Below, in pieces: positions 1-8,333 of a DNA stretch of 64,000 nucleotides. The translations under genes were made by a program, and so were the position numbers. A model generated the notes under the pieces. That model was given only the letters and a program-made list of their open reading frames with translations, was not told the DNA's origin and searched no databases. The stretch is from CAVQZC01 sp963718315 (GTDB lineage: Bacteria > Actinomycetota > Thermoleophilia > Gaiellales > JAICJC01), in contig CAVQZC010000007.1 of the NCBI GenBank assembly GCA_963718315.1, forward strand, positions 992,001-1,056,000, read 5' to 3'. Numbering within the stretch: the first letter of the stretch is position 1; every line of letters starts with the position of its first letter.

Positions 1-2040
1 ACCCATCTTGCCGCGCTGTCGGCTGACCGACCGCTGGTCGACGCATCGCTCGATGCGCTCGGCCTCGCGGGCTTCGCCGCGCATGTCGCGCAGATCGTCG
101 CAACCCTGACTCCGACCGAGGGGCTCTACATCACCCTCCGCGGCGGTTCCGGCGCCGGAAAGACCTCGGTGCTGAACTTCACCCGCGAGTTCCTGTCACG
201 GCTGCCGATGCCGCCGGCGATCATCGACTGGAACCCCTGGCTGCTCGGCTGCGGGCCCGAGGTCGAGTCGCGCCTGCTGCACCTGCTCGCGCACGCGACG
301 ACGCCGTCCTCCGGCGAGGCCGAGAGGCTGCCCGACCTCTCGCAGATGTCGGCGCTCCGCGCCAGCGTCGTCTCCGACCTGACCGCCGCCGCCGACCCGC
401 TGGTTCTGCTGATCGACGACGTCGACCGCCTCGAGAGCTACGAGCGCGCCACCCTGGTGCGTGCGCTGCTGTCGCTCGCCGGCACACCGAACCTGGTCGT
501 CCTGCTGTCGCTGACGGTGGACGACCCGGGCGACGAGCTGGAGGGCTCACTCGACCGGATCGCGCACGTCTCGCTCGACCTGCCCGTCCCCGACCGGGCG
601 GCGCTGCAGGGGATGTTCGTCGATCGCATCCAACCGCTGATGGCCGAGGCCCGTGAGGGCGGGCTTGTCGACCCCGAGTACTGGACAGACGTCTGCGTGA
701 ACGGCATCGACCAATTCCTTCGCACGCCTCGCGATGTGGTCCGCCTCGTCAACGCAGTCAACGCCACCTTCCCGGCTGTGGCCGGGGAGGTCAATCCTGT
801 CGACTTCGTGGCACTGGAGACGCTGCGGCTGTTTTCGCCCATCGCCTACGACGCCGTCCGCCGGAACCCGCCCGCGTTCCTGCTGCCGTCGCACGTGCGG
901 CGGTCCGAGGACGGCAGCCTGGCCGCCTGCCAGGCCTACCACCAGCGGTGGCTGGACCGCCTCGACGAGGTCAGCCGGACGAACTCCAGCCAGCTGCTGA
1001 TGCGCCTGTTCCCCCGGCTGCCCGACATCCTCGGCGCCAGGGTCATGGTCTCTCAGCCGGAGGACAGCTGGCGCACGCTGCTGCTGGTCTGCGCCGAGGA
1101 GATCTTCCCCGTCTACTTCCAGCTCTCGATTCCGACCGGCGCCATCTCCAACGCCGACCTGCAGAGCCGCCTCGAGTTCGTCGGCGACACCAACCAGTTC
1201 TCCGCAACGCTGCTCGAGCTCGCCCGCGATTCTCACCCGGATGCCGGCGCACGGCTGCGCGCCTTCCTGCAGCGGCTGGAGGCGCACATCTCCGAGCAGG
1301 TCGAGCCCGACCAGGTCGCCCCCACGTTCCAGGCGGTCTTCCAGGCGGCTGACGAGCTGCTGCGCCGCGAGCAGCGCGGCGAGCAGTCCTTCGGCGCACA
1401 GGAGTCGATCCGGCGGATCGTGCGCCAGCTGCTGCTGCGCGTCGAGGCCGAACAGCGGCTCGACGAGCTCGAGCTCCTGATCGGCTCGGGCAGCTCGATC
1501 GCAACGGTGGTCGACACGGTGATGATGCTCGGCGAGCAGCACGGCAAGTACGGCGGCGAGTGGCGCGAGGGCGCCGAGACGCTGATCACGCTGAGCGAGC
1601 TCGCGCGGCTCGAGAACCTGGCGCTGGCCGCCATCCGCGAGGAAGCGTCGGCCGGCAGCCTGGTCAAGTCGCCCCGGATGCCCGACGTCCTCACCTGCTG
1701 GGCAACCTGGAACCGCGGCGAGTGCCGCACCTGGGTGAGCCGTGAGATCACCGATGACGACGGCCTGCTGGCCTTCCTCGAGCCCTTCATGAACGACGCC
1801 GGCGCTCCCAGCGCGAGCGCGCGCGGCCCGCGGGTGGAGCGCCGCCTCGACCACCGCACCCTGCGCCCGTTCCTGGAGCCCAGCGCGATCGTCGACCGCG
1901 TCCGCGCGCTGGCCAAGCGCGACACCGTCAGCGACCAGCACCGGCAGCTGCTCGACCGGTACGTGCTCGACTACGAGCTGCTGCAGCAGGCGACAAGCGC
2001 CGACAGCATCGACGCCGAGCCGGACAGCTTCGCGGCGTAG
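1..2040 (+). CDS. KAP-family P-loop NTPase (5' end outside window)
   Basis: The reading frame is open from the first base, so the true start lies to the left and 679 residues are visible. A Walker A motif (GGSGAGKTS) occupies visible residues 48-56, and a hydrophobic Walker B strand (VLLIDDVDRL) ends in the acidic pair near residue 139. The spacing and the long helical C-terminal region without a second catalytic domain fit the KAP NTPases, predicted peripheral-membrane ATPases in the STAND/AAA-like lineage. The last about 250 residues are charged, coiled-coil-prone and lack motifs I recognise. A GTG at 169 should not be taken as the start because it would delete the Walker A motif. No partner gene is visible. 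A phage-defence or signalling role is possible but unproven. Confidence 0.8.
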   Translation, partial: THLAALSADRPLVDASLDALGLAGFAAHVAQIVATLTPTEGLYITLRGGSGAGKTSVLNFTREFLSRLPMPPAIIDWNPWLLGCGPEVESRLLHLLAHATTPSSGEAERLPDLSQMSALRASVVSDLTAAADPLVLLIDDVDRLESYERATLVRALLSLAGTPNLVVLLSLTVDDPGDELEGSLDRIAHVSLDLPVPDRAALQGMFVDRIQPLMAEAREGGLVDPEYWTDVCVNGIDQFLRTPRDVVRLVNAVNATFPAVAGEVNPVDFVALETLRLFSPIAYDAVRRNPPAFLLPSHVRRSEDGSLAACQAYHQRWLDRLDEVSRTNSSQLLMRLFPRLPDILGARVMVSQPEDSWRTLLLVCAEEIFPVYFQLSIPTGAISNADLQSRLEFVGDTNQFSATLLELARDSHPDAGARLRAFLQRLEAHISEQVEPDQVAPTFQAVFQAADELLRREQRGEQSFGAQESIRRIVRQLLLRVEAEQRLDELELLIGSGSSIATVVDTVMMLGEQHGKYGGEWREGAETLITLSELARLENLALAAIREEASAGSLVKSPRMPDVLTCWATWNRGECRTWVSREITDDDGLLAFLEPFMNDAGAPSASARGPRVERRLDHRTLRPFLEPSAIVDRVRALAKRDTVSDQHRQLLDRYVLDYELLQQATSADSIDAEPDSFAA

Positions 2041-2203
2041 TCCAGACTTCTGCCGCCGGTGCAGTCGGTGACCTCGGTCAGGGTCGCGGCCCACAGCGCC
2101 TCGATTCTCGTCTCCTAGCTCCACGCGGTGCGTGGCGGCCGGCCCACCGGTCGCCACGCGTCGCCACGGGGCCGCCGGCGCCGCTATCCTGCTAGCGCAC
2201 CGT

Positions 2204-2278
2204 GGTGGCCGTAGCTCAGCTGGTGGTAGCCCCTGGTTGTGGTCCAGGAGGACGTGGGTTCGAGTCCCACCGGTCACC
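2204..2278 (+). tRNA. tRNA-His (GTG anticodon)
   Basis: A full cloverleaf can be folded. The acceptor stem is 2205-2211 paired with 2271-2277, the anticodon stem is 2232-2236 with 2244-2248, the loop carries GTG at 2239-2241, and the T arm is 2254-2270 with loop TTCGAGT. An extra G at 2204 opposite C at 2278 gives the G-1:C73 identity pair expected only for tRNA-His. No CCA is encoded. Confidence 0.95.
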
Positions 2279-2298
2279 CCTCGCCGACCCGGCCGGCT

Positions 2299-2769
2299 TC
2301 AGCCGGTCTCGCCGTCCCAGTAGTCGACGCGGCTCGACTTGCGGACCATCACGTTGTCGGCCTCGTTTCCAGTCCAGATGGCGACCTTGTCGCTGTCCGG
2401 GTAGACCGTCGCAGCGGGGTGCTCGACGTTCGAGAACATGAGGACGCGCACCGTGTCTGAGCTGTCGTTGCGGACGGCATGGGCGCCGTCGGGGCCGGAC
2501 GGGAAGCAGACGACGTCCCAGGTGTCGAGCCGCTCCTCGCCCTCGGGGTGGCGAATCACCGGCTGCCCCTGAAGCACGATCAGCCACTCCTCCTCGCCGT
2601 ACTCGTAGTGGTACGGGCAGATCGAGTTGCCGGGCGCCAGCTCGTACACCGTCGCTCCCAGGATGCTCGCGCCCACCATCGGGCCCATCCGGTACATGCC
2701 GCTCTTGAAGCCGGGCGGATCGTCGTCGGTGTACTTGAACTCGGGTTCTGCGATGTTCGCTTTCCGCAT
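2299..2769 (-). CDS. cupin-2 domain protein
   Basis: A 156-residue protein with one cupin barrel. Motif 1 is seen around HYEYGEEEWLIVLQG (residues 54-68) and motif 2 around DGAHAVRNDS. The N-terminal segment YTDDDPPGFKSGMYRMG is typical of small cytosolic cupins of unknown substrate found widely in actinobacteria. Histidines and a glutamate at the usual metal-ligand positions suggest a metal-binding barrel. It is divergent from the methyltransferase at 2820, sharing a 50-base promoter region, and its stop lies 20 bases from tRNA-His. The substrate cannot be predicted. Confidence 0.85.
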   Translation of the reverse strand: MRKANIAEPEFKYTDDDPPGFKSGMYRMGPMVGASILGATVYELAPGNSICPYHYEYGEEEWLIVLQGQPVIRHPEGEERLDTWDVVCFPSGPDGAHAVRNDSSDTVRVLMFSNVEHPAATVYPDSDKVAIWTGNEADNVMVRKSSRVDYWDGETG

Positions 2770-2819
2770 CGCGCCAATGCTAGACGGTTACCCTTGGCGC
2801 ACCAAAGGAAAGGATCGCT

Positions 2820-3653
2820 GTGGAGGAGTACGTGCAGGTCAACCGTGCGTTCTGGGACGAGCGCGTGCCGGCGCACGCGGCCTCGCGCGACTACGCGGTC
2901 GCGCGGTTCGCCGAGGATCCGGGCTTTCTCAGCGAGGTCGTGCGCTTCGACGTCCCGCGGCTGGGCGACATCTCCGGACTTGCAGGCGTCCATCTGCAGT
3001 GCCACATCGGGACGGACACGGTGTCCCTGCAGCGCCTCGGCGCGAGCATGACAGGACTCGACATGTCCGCTCCCGCGCTCGAGGTGGCACGCGGCCTGGC
3101 AGTCGCCGCCGGGGCCGAGACGACGTTTGTGGAGGCTCAGGTGTACGACGCCCTCGAGGTCCTCGAGCCGGGCAGCTTCGACCTGGTCTACACCGGCGTC
3201 GGTGCCCTCAACTGGCTGCCGGACATCACCGGCTGGGCGGGTGTCGTGTCCGGGCTGCTGCGGCCGGGCGGCCGGCTGCACCTGCGCGAGGGCCACCCCG
3301 TGCTGTGGGCGGTCGACCCGCTGCGGTCCGACGGCCTGCTGGCCATCGAGTACCCCTACTTCGAGACGGACGAGGCGGTGGTGCTCGACGACGGCGAGGA
3401 GCACGGCACGACCTACGTCGAGACCGACGAGGTGTTCGAGACCAGGGTGACCCACGAGTGGAACCACGGGCTGGGCGAGATCGTGACCGCCCTGCTCGGC
3501 GCCGGCATGGAGCTGACGCTGCTCGAGGAGCACCTCTCCGTTCCCTGGGAGGGCCTGCCGGGCATGGCCGACCGGGGCGACGGCGAGTGGCAGCTGCTCG
3601 ACCGGCCGGAACGGCTCCCGCTCAGCTACACCCTGCAGGCCCGCCGGCGCTAG
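2820..3653 (+). CDS. class I SAM-dependent methyltransferase
   Basis: 277 residues. The GTG start follows an AAAGGA-type ribosome site. Motif I is atypical: the usual G-x-G-x-G is replaced by HLQCHIGTDTVSL (residues 58-70), a form shared by a known actinobacterial methyltransferase subfamily. Motif II acidic residue and the D-L-V-Y-T motif IV follow, then GLLRPGGRLHLRE (post-motif). The C-terminal half carries an acidic insertion and an all-beta cap. It is probably a cytosolic small-molecule methyltransferase; the substrate is unknown. No operon partner. Confidence 0.85.
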   Translation: MEEYVQVNRAFWDERVPAHAASRDYAVARFAEDPGFLSEVVRFDVPRLGDISGLAGVHLQCHIGTDTVSLQRLGASMTGLDMSAPALEVARGLAVAAGAETTFVEAQVYDALEVLEPGSFDLVYTGVGALNWLPDITGWAGVVSGLLRPGGRLHLREGHPVLWAVDPLRSDGLLAIEYPYFETDEAVVLDDGEEHGTTYVETDEVFETRVTHEWNHGLGEIVTALLGAGMELTLLEEHLSVPWEGLPGMADRGDGEWQLLDRPERLPLSYTLQARRR

Positions 3654-3703
3654 CTCGGCACCGTCACGGTTGAGGCCACGCGATCTGGGGTAGAACCCAG
3701 GTC

Positions 3704-4033
3704 ATGCCACGGATCTCCCGCAGAGCCGGGGTTGCGCTTGCGTGCGCCGGGGCGCTGGCCTGCAGCGTCGTGGGGATGCTGCTCGGCGTGCTCGCCGCGG
3801 GCGGGCATCACCCACGCGTCGTCCAGTCCCGCGCGGCGGCCGCGGGCCACGCGCCGCCACCGCAGAGCCAGGCGTTCAGCGTCGTCACGGTCGTATCGAC
3901 GACCGCTCCGCCACCGCCCGCCCCGCACCCGAAGCCACGACACCACCCAGGTCCGGACAAGCCGGCCAAGGGCCACGGCCATCACCACCGCCGCCACCAT
4001 GACGGTGGCGGCGGCGATCAGGGCGACGGTTAG
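3704..4033 (+). CDS. small membrane-anchored Pro/His-rich protein
   Basis: 109 residues. Arg-rich N terminus (MPRISRRAG) is followed by one hydrophobic segment (about residues 8-33), then an extracytoplasmic low-complexity tail rich in Pro, His, Lys and Gly. The His-rich tail (HGHHHRRHH) could bind metal. No recognisable domain. Its stop codon overlaps the stop of the convergent gene at 4030 by four bases. Confidence 0.55.
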   Translation: MPRISRRAGVALACAGALACSVVGMLLGVLAAGGHHPRVVQSRAAAAGHAPPPQSQAFSVVTVVSTTAPPPPAPHPKPRHHPGPDKPAKGHGHHHRRHHDGGGGDQGDG

Positions 4034-4440
4034 GCCAGCGCCTTTGCCTTGATGCTGTCGAACTCGGCCTGGGTGATCGTGCCGTCGTCCAGCAGCTTCT
4101 TGGCCTTGGCGATCTGCTCGGCGGGATCTGGCCCCTGCGCGGCAACCGACCGGACGTAGTCGTCGAGCTGGGTCTGTTGCTGTTTCACAGCGCTTTCGTT
4201 GCGATCCATCATGCCGTTGTGGTTGACGATCAGGTAGATGAACACGCCGAGGTAGGGCAGGATGATCACGAAGATGAACCAGAGCACCTTCGCGCCACCA
4301 CCGATGTCGCGGCGGCGGAACAGGTCGCTGAAGATGGTGATCAGGATCCAGAACCAGATCACCCACAGCGCAATGACCAGGAACGTCTCTAGGACGCCGA
4401 GGAACGGATACGAACTTGCGATGAGCATCAAGGCCTCCAA
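4030..4440 (-). CDS. PLDc_N/SHOCT membrane protein
   Basis: 136 residues. Two N-terminal transmembrane helices (about 10-37 and 51-72) form the PLDc_N-type module with the FRRRD turn and the IILPYLGVFIYLIV second helix. After a Gln-rich linker the last 30 residues (KKLLDDGTITQAEFDSIKAKAL) match the SHOCT short C-terminal oligomerisation domain. Such two-domain proteins are common in actinobacteria and have no assigned function. The second methionine (residue 5) is an equally good start. Confidence 0.85.
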   Translation of the reverse strand: MEALMLIASSYPFLGVLETFLVIALWVIWFWILITIFSDLFRRRDIGGGAKVLWFIFVIILPYLGVFIYLIVNHNGMMDRNESAVKQQQTQLDDYVRSVAAQGPDPAEQIAKAKKLLDDGTITQAEFDSIKAKALA

Positions 4441-4515
4441 AGACCGTGCAGCTTGGCTTTCCGCCTAGCCTACCGTCCGCGACGGACGCGTGTCGTGCGT
4501 GCCCGCCTCGGCCCG

Positions 4516-4576
4516 ACCGCCTAGGATGCCGTTCCGGCGCCCGTAGCTCAGGGGATGGAGCAGCAGACTTCGAATC
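4516..4576 (+). repeat. left copy of 61-bp direct repeat: tRNA-Arg promoter and 5' half (attL-like)
   Basis: Matches 6914-6974 with only three mismatches. It covers the upstream CCTAGGAT region and tRNA-Arg(TCG) positions from the acceptor stem through the anticodon loop (4537-4576), then diverges abruptly. No anticodon 3' strand or T arm follows, so this is not a functional tRNA. It marks the left boundary of an integrated element whose integrase remnant lies just inside. Confidence 0.8.
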
Positions 4577-4624
4577 AGCTGGGACCGTCTCGGCGGGCAT
4601 CGGTCTACCTGAGGATTCCGGCTA

Positions 4625-4672
4625 CCTGAGCGGGAACCGGCACGACCTCCTGAGCGGGAACCGGCACGACCT
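4625..4672 (+). repeat. 24-bp tandem repeat, two perfect copies
   Basis: Units 4625-4648 and 4649-4672 are identical (CCTGAGCGGGAACCGGCACG then ACCT). They lie inside the islet, between the attL-like repeat and the integrase remnant. A partly similar CTACCTGAGGATTCCGG precedes them. Function unknown. Confidence 0.75.
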
Positions 4673-4691
4673 CCAGTTTGGCGTCTGGGCT

Positions 4692-4712
4692 GGTGTCCCT
4701 CCGGTGTCCCTC
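4692..4712 (+). repeat. paired GGTGTCCCTC decamers (candidate Int arm site, left)
   Basis: Two direct copies start at 4692 and 4703. The same decamer recurs as a pair at the other end of the islet (6882 and 6894). Their position at both element ends is what arm-type integrase binding sites would look like; this is inference. Confidence 0.4.
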
Positions 4713-4724
4713 ACCGGACGGTGA

Positions 4725-5170
4725 CTACGGCAGGTCGTCCGGGAGGTAGCGGACGTATACGGCCAGCGTGAACGCCGGCGAGTGATGCCCCATCCACACT
4801 TGGACGTGCTTCGCGTTCAGGCCGCGGTGCAGCAGCTCGGTAGCGCACGTATGTCGGAGCGAGTGCAGGCTCGCCCACCGGACACCGGCGTCCTTCGCCG
4901 CCTTCTTGAAGGCGCCTGAGAAATTCGACGCGGCCAGGTACCCGCCGGTCCTGGTGGCGAACACCGGCTCCGCCGCGGGCGCCGTCTCCTTGCGCGCCCA
5001 CAGCGCACGGGCAGTCGGCACGCTCAGCGGAACCTCGCGCTTCCCGTACCCTGGACTTCGGCGGCCCGATGTGGCCGCGGTACAGCGTCCGGTGGACGTG
5101 GACGCGGACGCGGCGCCGGCCAAGGTCGACGTCGCCCCACTCGAGGGCCAGCGCGGCTGTCCTGGGGGCT
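4725..5170 (-). pseudogene. tyrosine recombinase (phage-type integrase) remnant
   Basis: The C-terminal catalytic region of a tyrosine integrase is recognisable but broken. One frame gives ALALEWGDVDLGRRRVRV; near 5045 it must shift to a second frame giving KREVPLSVPTARAL, then box II SLRHTCATELLHRGL (about 4830-4873) and the WMGHHSPAFTLAVYVRY tail with the nucleophilic tyrosine. The whole N-terminal arm-binding/core-binding part and the box I arginine region are missing. It is therefore inactive. It points towards the attL-like repeat at 4516, as integrases of tRNA-borne elements usually do. Confidence 0.8.
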
Positions 5171-5246
5171 TGACAGAGAGGGTGTCGGGTCGGACAGTTG
5201 ATCCGCCTGCGAGCCACCAGTCGAAGCCCGACGGAGGTGCGGTCTC

Positions 5247-6581
5247 ATGATGTCCCGTTTTCTGCGAGTTGGACTGCCTGTGTGCTTTGCTGCTGCGCTG
5301 GTTGTCGGCGCCGTTCTTTCGGGGGCGGGTGCCGCGCGGAGCGCGACTGCGATCGACTGGCCGATGTTCCAGTTCGACGCGACGCATTCCGGTGTCAGTC
5401 CTGAGACGGGAATTGGCGCCTCCACGGCTGCGTCGCTGGGTGTGGCGTGGAAGACGAACCTTGGGGGGTCGGTATGGTCGTCGCCGGCGGTCGTTTACAA
5501 CGCGACACTCGGCAAGCGGGTTGTCTACGTCGGGTACAAGCACGGAGTCGATGCGGTTGACGCGGCCACCGGGAGCCTGCTGTGGCACAGAGCCACGGGT
5601 AACGTCCATTCGTCGCCGGCAGTCGTCAACGGCGTCGTGTATGTCGGCAGCTCGAATCACTACCTGTATGCGCTCAACGCCAACAATGGACGCGTCGACT
5701 GTCGGTTTCTGACGACGGGCAACGTCTCGTCATCGCCGGTCGTCGAGGACCCGGACGGAACTGGGCAGGTCGTGTACTTCGGCGACAGCGGGCCATCCGG
5801 TGGAGCCGCCGACGGAGGAAGTCTGTGGGCGATTAACGCGGTCGATCCGAACGCGGCGGCTGATTGCAGCCTGAAGTGGCAGTTCAACTCGTTCAGGGAT
5901 GCGGGCTCGGGCGTTTGGTCGTCCCCGGGGTATGCGGTGGACGCGGATGGGACGCCGCTGGTTGTGGTCGGCACGTCTGATCCCGACGACTCGATCGTCG
6001 CGGTCGACGCGCTCACCGGTCAGCAGGTGTGGGCGGACTTTCCCGTGTCGGGCAAGGATTCCGACGTCGGGGCGTCTGCCACGATCTCCCCGCCGGGCAT
6101 GAATGGCCTGGTCGACGGTGCCGTCTACATCGGCACCAAGTACGGGCACATGTACGCATTCGATCTGACCACCGGCGCGCAGATCTGGGACTACAACGCC
6201 CGGCCCGACAACGTCAAGCACGAAGGGTTCCGGTCGACGGCCGCCCTGGTCGGATCGGAAGTCTATGTCGGGTCAAGCGGCGGCGTCTTCGCGTTCGACG
6301 CGGTCACCGGCACCCGCACCTGGTTTGATCAGGGCATGACGACGGTCGCCTCCCTGGCCGTCACCGGCGCGCCTGGCGACCAGGTCGCCATCATCGGCGA
6401 CATCTCCGGAACCATCCACGCGCTCTCACTCGCCACCGGAGCCGACCTCTGGACGATGCCATCGGGCGCGCCGTACATCTACTCGTCCGCCGCGATATCG
6501 AACGGGATGGCGTTCCTGGGAACGCCCAACGGCGATCTCTACGCACTCGCCCCAGGCGCCACAGGAGGCAGCGCCCGCTAG
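5247..6581 (+). CDS. secreted PQQ-type beta-propeller protein
   Basis: 444 residues. A clear Sec signal peptide (hydrophobic residues 8-27, Ala-rich cleavage region near 33) precedes a domain made of repeated blades with the SSPAVV / VYVGS / YALNA pattern typical of PQQ-like (PQQ_2) propellers. Blade motifs recur at least six times (for example around residues 78, 117, 160, 220, 281 and 330). There is no catalytic quinoprotein dehydrogenase signature, so it is more likely a binding or scaffold protein outside the cell. The first third uses many more T-ending codons than its neighbours, which fits acquisition with the islet bounded by the tRNA-Arg repeats. Confidence 0.85.
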   Translation: MMSRFLRVGLPVCFAAALVVGAVLSGAGAARSATAIDWPMFQFDATHSGVSPETGIGASTAASLGVAWKTNLGGSVWSSPAVVYNATLGKRVVYVGYKHGVDAVDAATGSLLWHRATGNVHSSPAVVNGVVYVGSSNHYLYALNANNGRVDCRFLTTGNVSSSPVVEDPDGTGQVVYFGDSGPSGGAADGGSLWAINAVDPNAAADCSLKWQFNSFRDAGSGVWSSPGYAVDADGTPLVVVGTSDPDDSIVAVDALTGQQVWADFPVSGKDSDVGASATISPPGMNGLVDGAVYIGTKYGHMYAFDLTTGAQIWDYNARPDNVKHEGFRSTAALVGSEVYVGSSGGVFAFDAVTGTRTWFDQGMTTVASLAVTGAPGDQVAIIGDISGTIHALSLATGADLWTMPSGAPYIYSSAAISNGMAFLGTPNGDLYALAPGATGGSAR

Positions 6582-6934
6582 AAGGTGCCGCCGGCCGATC
6601 GGCAGCTCGAAGCAGCCTTGGAGACTGGTTTCCGAGAAATCCGGCCGTGTGGCTACACGCGCTGAGTGCGACTTCAGCGGTTCCGCCTCGCTGGACCGGT
6701 GGGGTGCGCATGCCGGGCAAGTCGCGGGAGTGGGCCAGTGGCGCCCTAGCCCCTAGACGGCCGTTCCCGACCGCGGCCATCGAGAGCATGTTCGCAGCGG
6801 TTCTCACCGGCGTCAGGGCGACGCGGGGAAGGAACCTACCTTCGACCCAGGAACCCGCGAGACGGCCGATAGTGGATGTCCGGTGTCCCTCTCGGTGTCC
6901 CTCCACCCGCCGAACCGCCTAGGATGCCGCTCTG
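6582..6934. other. 353-bp intergenic stretch inside the islet
   Basis: No convincing gene. Just after the propeller stop there is a GC-rich palindrome (GCCGATCGGC, near 6595) that could help termination but lacks a T-run. The right end holds the paired decamers at 6882 and the start of the 61-bp repeat. Confidence 0.6.
6882..6903 (+). repeat. paired GGTGTCCCTC decamers (candidate Int arm site, right)
   Basis: Copies start at 6882 and 6894, 11 bp before the right 61-bp repeat, in the same orientation as the left pair at 4692/4703. Confidence 0.4.
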
Positions 6935-6974
6935 GCGCCCGTAGCTCAGGGGATAGAGCAGCAGACTTCGAATC
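6914..6974 (+). repeat. right copy of 61-bp direct repeat (attR-like)
   Basis: Three mismatches to 4516-4576. This copy runs into the complete tRNA-Arg(TCG), so the element carried a replacement 5' half and promoter and kept the tRNA functional. The crossover would lie in or before the anticodon loop. Confidence 0.8.
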
Positions 6975-7007
6975 TGCGTGTCGGAGGTTCGATTCCTCCC
7001 GGGCGCA
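6935..7007 (+). tRNA. tRNA-Arg (TCG anticodon)
   Basis: Complete cloverleaf: acceptor 6935-6941 with 7000-7006, D arm GCTC/GAGC, anticodon stem GCAGA/TCTGC around loop CTTCGAA with anticodon TCG at 6968-6970, T arm GGAGG/CCTCC with TTCGATT. No CCA encoded. It is the target site of the islet to its left. Confidence 0.95.
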
Positions 7008-7320
7008 TCGCTCAACCAGGCGTGAGACGGGCACCGAGACGATCTGACACCGAGGGGCGTGGGAACCAGATGGGCACCGCGCCCCTCGCCCGTTCCCCGG
7101 CGAGCGTAGGTAACCCGCTCTGACTGGACGCAACCGAACGGTTGCACTGCGATGAGAGGGTCTAGTCCGTTCGTCACCCGACGGCCCGGCGGAGGCTCTC
7201 GCACAACAACCAGCGACCGGGTAACAGCCCGCCCCCCGCCGCACACTCCAGCAGGCCCTACGAGTGCCGCGGGCGATCAAAGTGCACAACGCCGGCGGGT
7301 GGCTCACGACGTAGGCGGGG
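7008..7320. other. 313-bp intergenic stretch with two inverted repeats
   Basis: No gene seen. Two perfect inverted repeats are present: CGAGGGGCG (7051-7059) with CGCCCCTCG (7080-7088), and a 16-bp palindrome GCAACCGAACGGTTGC (7130-7145). They lie between the tRNA 3' end and the 3' end of the SDR gene and could be terminators; neither has a T-run. Confidence 0.6.
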
Positions 7321-8106
7321 TCAGCGAACGCGGAGCGTGAGCCGGTCGTGCTCGAGCACGTCGGCCGGCGCCACGGCCAGCGCCCGCCAGTCGTCGTTGG
7401 CCGCGTGGATGTAGCGGCCGGTGAGCACGTCGAGCGCCCCGGAGTCGATGAACTCGACCAGCTCGGCGGTCAGCTCGGGCGGTGACCAGATCTCGGGGTC
7501 GTTCCACTCGTCGGTGAAGATCCCGGCGCTCATCTCGGTCTTGACCATGCCCGGAGAGACGGCGAACGCCCGCACGCCCGACGGCTCCGCCTCGCCCGCC
7601 AGGGCCTCGGTGAATCGCACGAGCGCGGCCTTGCTGGACATGTAGGCGGCGTTGATCAAACCGTCGTTGTCTGTCCAGGCAGGAAAGAAGGCGGCGTTCG
7701 ATGAGACGTTCACGATCCGGCCCCCGCCGGCCTCGATCATCAGGGGCAGAGCGGCTCGGCACATCAGGAAGCTCCCCAGGACGTTCACCTCGAATACCCG
7801 CCACCACGTCTCGGGATCCTGCTGCCAGGTGGGTCCGGCGGCACCAGCGAAGCCGGCGTTGTTCACCACCAGCGCAGGGGCGCCGAACTCGCGGCCGATG
7901 CGTGTCCAGGTCTCGGTGACCGCGGCCCTGTCGGACACGTCCATCGCCATCGGCACGACGCCGCAGGTCGCGGCCAACTGCTCGAGGCTGTCCTGCGACC
8001 GGGCGATCGCGATCACCACACGCCCGGACGAGGCCAGCCGCTCTGCCACGACGCGTCCGATCCCCCGGCTGGCGCCGGTGACCACGGCGGGTGGCGAGAC
8101 GTCCAT
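7321..8106 (-). CDS. short-chain dehydrogenase/reductase (SDR)
   Basis: 261 residues, the classical SDR length. Cofactor motif TGASRGIG (residues 10-17), NNAG (82-85), catalytic serines in VNVSSN (about 132-137) and the Y-x-x-x-K pair Tyr155/Lys159. The basic residue in the glycine motif is compatible with NADP, but I cannot assign the cofactor firmly. Substrate unknown. It stands alone, with its 3' end towards tRNA-Arg. Confidence 0.9.
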   Translation of the reverse strand: MDVSPPAVVTGASRGIGRVVAERLASSGRVVIAIARSQDSLEQLAATCGVVPMAMDVSDRAAVTETWTRIGREFGAPALVVNNAGFAGAAGPTWQQDPETWWRVFEVNVLGSFLMCRAALPLMIEAGGGRIVNVSSNAAFFPAWTDNDGLINAAYMSSKAALVRFTEALAGEAEPSGVRAFAVSPGMVKTEMSAGIFTDEWNDPEIWSPPELTAELVEFIDSGALDVLTGRYIHAANDDWRALAVAPADVLEHDRLTLRVR

Positions 8107-8333
8107 GGCGCAACGCTAGCAACGATCAGGTCGCCACCGTCGCCCCCCGCCGCTCCGTTCCGCTTGAGCGTGGCGCTTCTGCTCACCTAAGCCGTAGCGG
8201 AGGGCCGCATCAGCGACGTGGTTCACCACGCCCGAGCCGCATGACCAGTTCAACATCGTTCGAATCCGGGCGTGCGCACCACTGCAACATCTTCCGCCGG
8301 ATGGCAGTATTGGATCCAAGGGAACGGGTATTC

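Noticed and set aside
547..2277. Long minus-strand frame opposite the KAP gene, and similar long frames opposite 8250-9971, 20632-21858 and 45475-47313
   Set aside because: High G/C third positions leave long stop-free antisense frames; the plus-strand or opposite products have recognisable domains and these do not.
4537..4590. Second functional tRNA-Arg
   Set aside because: Homology stops after the anticodon loop; the 3' half of the anticodon stem, T arm and acceptor strand are absent.
6836..7246. Minus-strand protein containing a GRNRTSDTQIRSLL-type block
   Set aside because: That block is the antisense translation of tRNA-Arg, a familiar false gene; the rest has no family likeness. The same applies to minus-strand frames over tRNA-His and tRNA-Arg(TCT).
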